Translations under genes and position numbers: made by a program | Notes under the pieces: generated by a model | Told to the model about the DNA's origin: nothing | Databases searched by the model: none | The model's input: the letters and a program-made list of their open reading frames with translations, nothing else | Shown: piece after piece, positions 62,001 through 64,000 of the stretch | How the letters are laid out: the number at the start of each line of letters is the position of its first letter | Position numbering within the stretch: the first letter of the stretch is position 1 | NCBI GenBank assembly: GCA_026261815.1 | Contig: JAMPIT010000862.1 | Location: forward strand, 248,001 to 312,000 | Direction: 5' to 3' | DNA: 64,000 bases | DNA from: Monarcha castaneiventris obscurior | Lineage: Eukaryota; Chordata; Aves; Passeriformes; Monarchidae

Positions 62001-62858
62001 CTTGAAGACCTCATTACAATGCCATCAGCCAGGAGTGTTAGCTGCCAACTGTACTCGGCTGTCGGATAGCTTCTCACAAATTGGGCAATGTCCCAGCAAA
62101 ACTTAAAAATGGGTGAGTTGATTGGCATATATCAAACTCTTAACCTGACCTGTTCTCTGTAACTGGCAAGTACAGATTGTAAATCTTCTGGTCCTTGCAT
62201 ATTCCCTGTGGCTTCTGCAAGATGGCATTGGGAGTCTTGTACTGGCTTCTGTTAGTGCAGGGACTCAAGTGCTTAGCTAGCTGTTAGTGAGGGGGAAGGG
62301 AGAGGATTAAGTTAAGATCGGGTGTTTTGTCCCTTGCAGAGGTTTAGGTGTTCCAGAGGTAAAAAATCTGCTATTGTGTTTGAGCTGAGTTTTCTCAACT
62401 GTGAGAAAAGAGCCTGAGTGCTGAGTGGAACTGGTGGACGAAACTGTGCTGTTCTCAATAGCTCTGAGTGCTTGAGACTCAAAAACTGTGCACATTTACT
62501 CTTCAGTGACTGAAAAGTTGTGCAGCCACTGAAATGCAGTGGTGTTGCTTTGTGGATGATCTTGAAACACAGCAGAGTAGCATTGTGTTTTAATATTTTG
62601 TGTAGTGTTGTCAGCTGGCTCTGAGGAAAATGTAGTAAGTGTGGAAGCCTGCTAAAACATTACATGTTAGAAAAAAGACATCTCCTCCCTGGTTTTACAT
62701 AAGTTTTTCCTTTTGTTTTGTAGACTTCTCCTTGCTGGATAGGTGGAAACAATGAGCCATTGACCGGGTTTACATGGAGAGGTGGATGTGAACGGGAAAC
62801 GACTGGCATTCAGATTTGGAGTGAAGTGTTTGTAATTGATAAACCTAATGGAACAAAG
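40965..62858 (+). CDS. ATL2: ATL2, atlastin-2 GTPase (3'-partial, exons 1-3, 158 codons visible)
   Basis: Exons 40965-41025, 57860-58137 and 62724-62858 join into 474 in-frame bases. Residues 1-50 are a variable basic then acidic N-terminus. Residues 53-69 ([17 protein letters not shown]) identify ATL2 rather than ATL1 or ATL3. The P-loop GAFRKGKS is at 93-100, with the catalytic-type Arg at 96. [13 protein letters not shown] and [10 protein letters not shown] (switch 1 region, Thr for Mg/nucleotide) follow in exon 3. Atlastins are dynamin-like GTPases anchored in the ER by two C-terminal membrane segments, and they fuse ER tubules at three-way junctions. The G4 motif, three-helix bundle, membrane hairpin and amphipathic tail lie beyond the window. 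HNRNPLL lies upstream in the same orientation, as I recall for human 2p22. Confidence 0.94.
49736..50273 (-). mobile_element. CR1 LINE fragment, antisense to ATL2
   Basis: The sequence reads as a reversed avian CR1: AAGGTTGGAAAAGACCTCTA, then CACTTGTTACCTGGGAGAAG and CTCACTGGTGCTAAGCACAG. On the minus strand, 50149-49763 is an open frame of 128 codons. It contains [29 protein letters not shown] and [12 protein letters not shown], the conserved C-terminal part of the CR1 ORF2 (reverse transcriptase) protein. It is 5'-truncated, so it cannot be autonomous. It lies in ATL2 intron 1. Confidence 0.9.
54945..54972. repeat. A-rich tract
   Basis: Short A runs broken by G lead into about 14 consecutive A, followed by an A/C-rich stretch with AAACAAAC words. 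It lies in ATL2 intron 1. No adjoining retroelement body was recognised. Confidence 0.75.
57860..58137 (+). CDS. ATL2: ATL2 exon 2 (acidic N-terminus, P-loop)
   Basis: The acceptor is AATTTGCAG and the donor is AGG|GTGAGT. After completing Gly, the exon encodes [20 protein letters not shown] then [15 protein letters not shown]. It continues with [20 protein letters not shown], the strand [20 protein letters not shown] and MLRYMYNR. The GTPase P-loop GAFRKGKS is intact. An 18-base in-frame duplication (57886-57921) repeats DALPDS. It ends in phase 0. Confidence 0.96.
57886..57921 (+). repeat. ATL2: 18-bp in-frame coding duplication in ATL2 exon 2
   Basis: Two adjacent 18-base copies beginning GATGCCCTGCC differ at one base, a synonymous A/G in the Pro codon. 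They encode DALPDS twice, extending the acidic segment before the GTPase domain by six residues. Near-identity suggests a recent tandem duplication. Confidence 0.92.
58138..62723 (+). other. ATL2: ATL2 intron 2
   Basis: A 4.6 kb GT-AG intron running from GTGAGT to TTTTGTTTTGTAG. It is AT-rich, and no extra exon or repeat family was recognised. Confidence 0.83.
62724..62858 (+). CDS. ATL2: ATL2 exon 3 (switch 1 region)
   Basis: The acceptor is TTTTGTAG and the donor is AAG|GTGAGT. The exon is 135 bases, phase 0 on both sides. It encodes [20 protein letters not shown] then [20 protein letters not shown] and PNGTK. This is the atlastin segment after the P-loop, including the conserved RGG...ETTG stretch that contacts nucleotide. 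The first residues (TSPCW) differ from the human DSQSW as I recall it. Skipping would keep frame but remove the switch. Confidence 0.96.
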
Positions 62859-64000
62859 GTGAGTGCTTGACTTACCTTGATTTACCCAAGGTCTGTCTTG
62901 GAGGTGGTGTGGGTTTTTTGATTTGGTTTGGTTTTGTGCTGGTGGGTTTTTTGGATGATTTGTTTTTTTTTTTTTTAAACAAAACAGAAAGGCTGTGGAT
63001 GCCCCATCCTGGGAGGTGTTCCCGGTCAGGTTCAGTGGGGATCTGAGCAACCTGGTCTAGTGAAAAGTGTCCCTGACTAATGGGAGCAAGATGATTTTCA
63101 GAGGTTCCTTTCAGCCTCATAAACACATCAGTGTTTATGATTCTAAAACTTAAATAGGTGTAGAGGCTTTTACCTCTGTGTACACCTTTAATGTCATGGG
63201 TTTCATGGTGGCGCTCGGAACATGGGTTGCTTTCCTTCGCACTGAGTAGCTGTGTAATGTATGTGGAAACTGTGTATCAGTGTAAGGACGGAGATTGGGT
63301 CTTACAAGCCAGCAGAAAAATTCAACAATAGTCTCATTCTGAGAGTACTTTGTTTTGGCAAAGTCTGCCCCATCTGGGCTGATGGGTGGGTTATCCTGGG
63401 ACTGTTGTAAACTGTAATGGCTATAAATACCATCTACAGACAAATGCTGTGGTGAAAAGCTCTGTAACAAACACTGTTCTTTGAAGGGTGAGAATATGTT
63501 TTAGCTTCTATCTGTGTTCTAGTGAAATGTAGTGCGTGGCTGTAAGTACTTTAGTGTGTGGAAGCTGGTCCTTCCATATAATTTTGACAGGTAGCCTATA
63601 AAAAAGGACTAAGTCTAACAGTGGGAGAAAAAAGCACTAACTTGATTCTTTAACTCTTAAGTCAGTTTAACTACAAAGTTTAGTCAGAGGTGTTTATGCT
63701 GAAACAAAGTGTTAATGTCATTAATAAATATTTACTCTACAGTAGTGGTGGTGATCTTGAGCTATTCATGTTCTGAACCATCAGTTCTCGGTTATTTAAA
63801 TTTCATACCCTTTGCATGTGCAAAGGAAACATCTGAAGCCCAGTCCATGGGACATGGATATTTAGTAGCTTAGTGGTGTGCAGGAAGTTTTAACAAATTT
63901 CACAGCTAACCAAACATTTCTCTGGTTAAAAGCCCTGTTACATTGTGTGGATCTGTTAATTCTTTGGGAACAAATCACTCACTTGTTATTGCTTATCATT
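62859..64000 (+). other. ATL2: ATL2 intron 3, 5' part
   Basis: The intron starts GTGAGT and runs off the end of the window. It contains a CR1 LINE remnant at 62990-63142 directly after a T-rich stretch. No further exon was recognised; the next conserved ATL2 segment (VAVLLMDTQG in the family) is not present. Confidence 0.82.
62990..63142 (+). mobile_element. CR1 LINE 3' remnant
   Basis: A decayed sense-orientation CR1 3' segment is recognisable by GGCTGTGGATGCCCCATCCT, ATCTGAGCAACCTGGTCTAG and TGTCCCTGACTAATGGGAGC. It ends near TTATGATTCT. It is more diverged than the copies in HNRNPLL and strongly 5'-truncated. It sits 130 bases after ATL2 exon 3. Confidence 0.85.

Noticed and set aside
1..64000. 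Operons, CRISPR arrays, tRNA or rRNA genes, and phage-like modules
   Set aside because: None seen; the whole window reads as vertebrate intron, exon and intergenic sequence. Small structured RNAs could be missed by eye.

Overview
This window is vertebrate nuclear DNA, almost certainly from a bird. Its genes are split into short exons by GT-AG introns, it has one CpG-island promoter, and its recognisable interspersed repeats are avian-type CR1 LINE fragments. Two genes can be identified by translating exons in both directions from conserved motifs. Both lie on the plus strand, head to tail.

Positions 1-20040 hold most of HNRNPLL (hnRNP L-like, an RNA-binding splicing regulator). The start-codon exon lies upstream of the window. 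Twelve coding exons (exons 2-13 by comparison with the 13-exon mammalian gene) run from 4517 to the stop at 19872-19874. They join in frame into 479 codons covering all four RRM domains. Intron 4 has a U12-type donor (ATATCCTTT), a U12 branch site and apparently AT-AT ends. CR1 fragments sit in introns 9 and 12.

Positions 20041-40370 are intergenic. The first part is AT-rich and may hold a distal 3' UTR. From about 25.6 to 38.5 kb the sequence is visibly richer in G+C and carries many chance open frames. One stretch there, 38121-38250, looks like a real coding exon: it has a strong donor and the right phase to splice to ATL2 exon 2. It is offered as a candidate alternative first exon.

Positions 40370-64000 hold the 5' part of ATL2 (atlastin-2, an ER membrane-fusion GTPase). 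It has a CpG-island promoter with a palindromic CRE and a YY1-type element over the start codon. Exon 1 is 40965-41025, intron 1 is 16.8 kb, exon 2 (57860-58137) carries the P-loop, and exon 3 is 62724-62858. The remaining exons lie downstream. HNRNPLL followed by ATL2 in the same orientation is, from memory, also the human 2p22 order, which supports both calls.

The two genes are not known to act in one pathway; HNRNPLL acts on nuclear pre-mRNA and ATL2 on ER tubules. No tRNA, rRNA, CRISPR array or prokaryotic feature was seen. All splice sites are read by eye from frame, conserved protein motifs and dinucleotides, with no transcript support.
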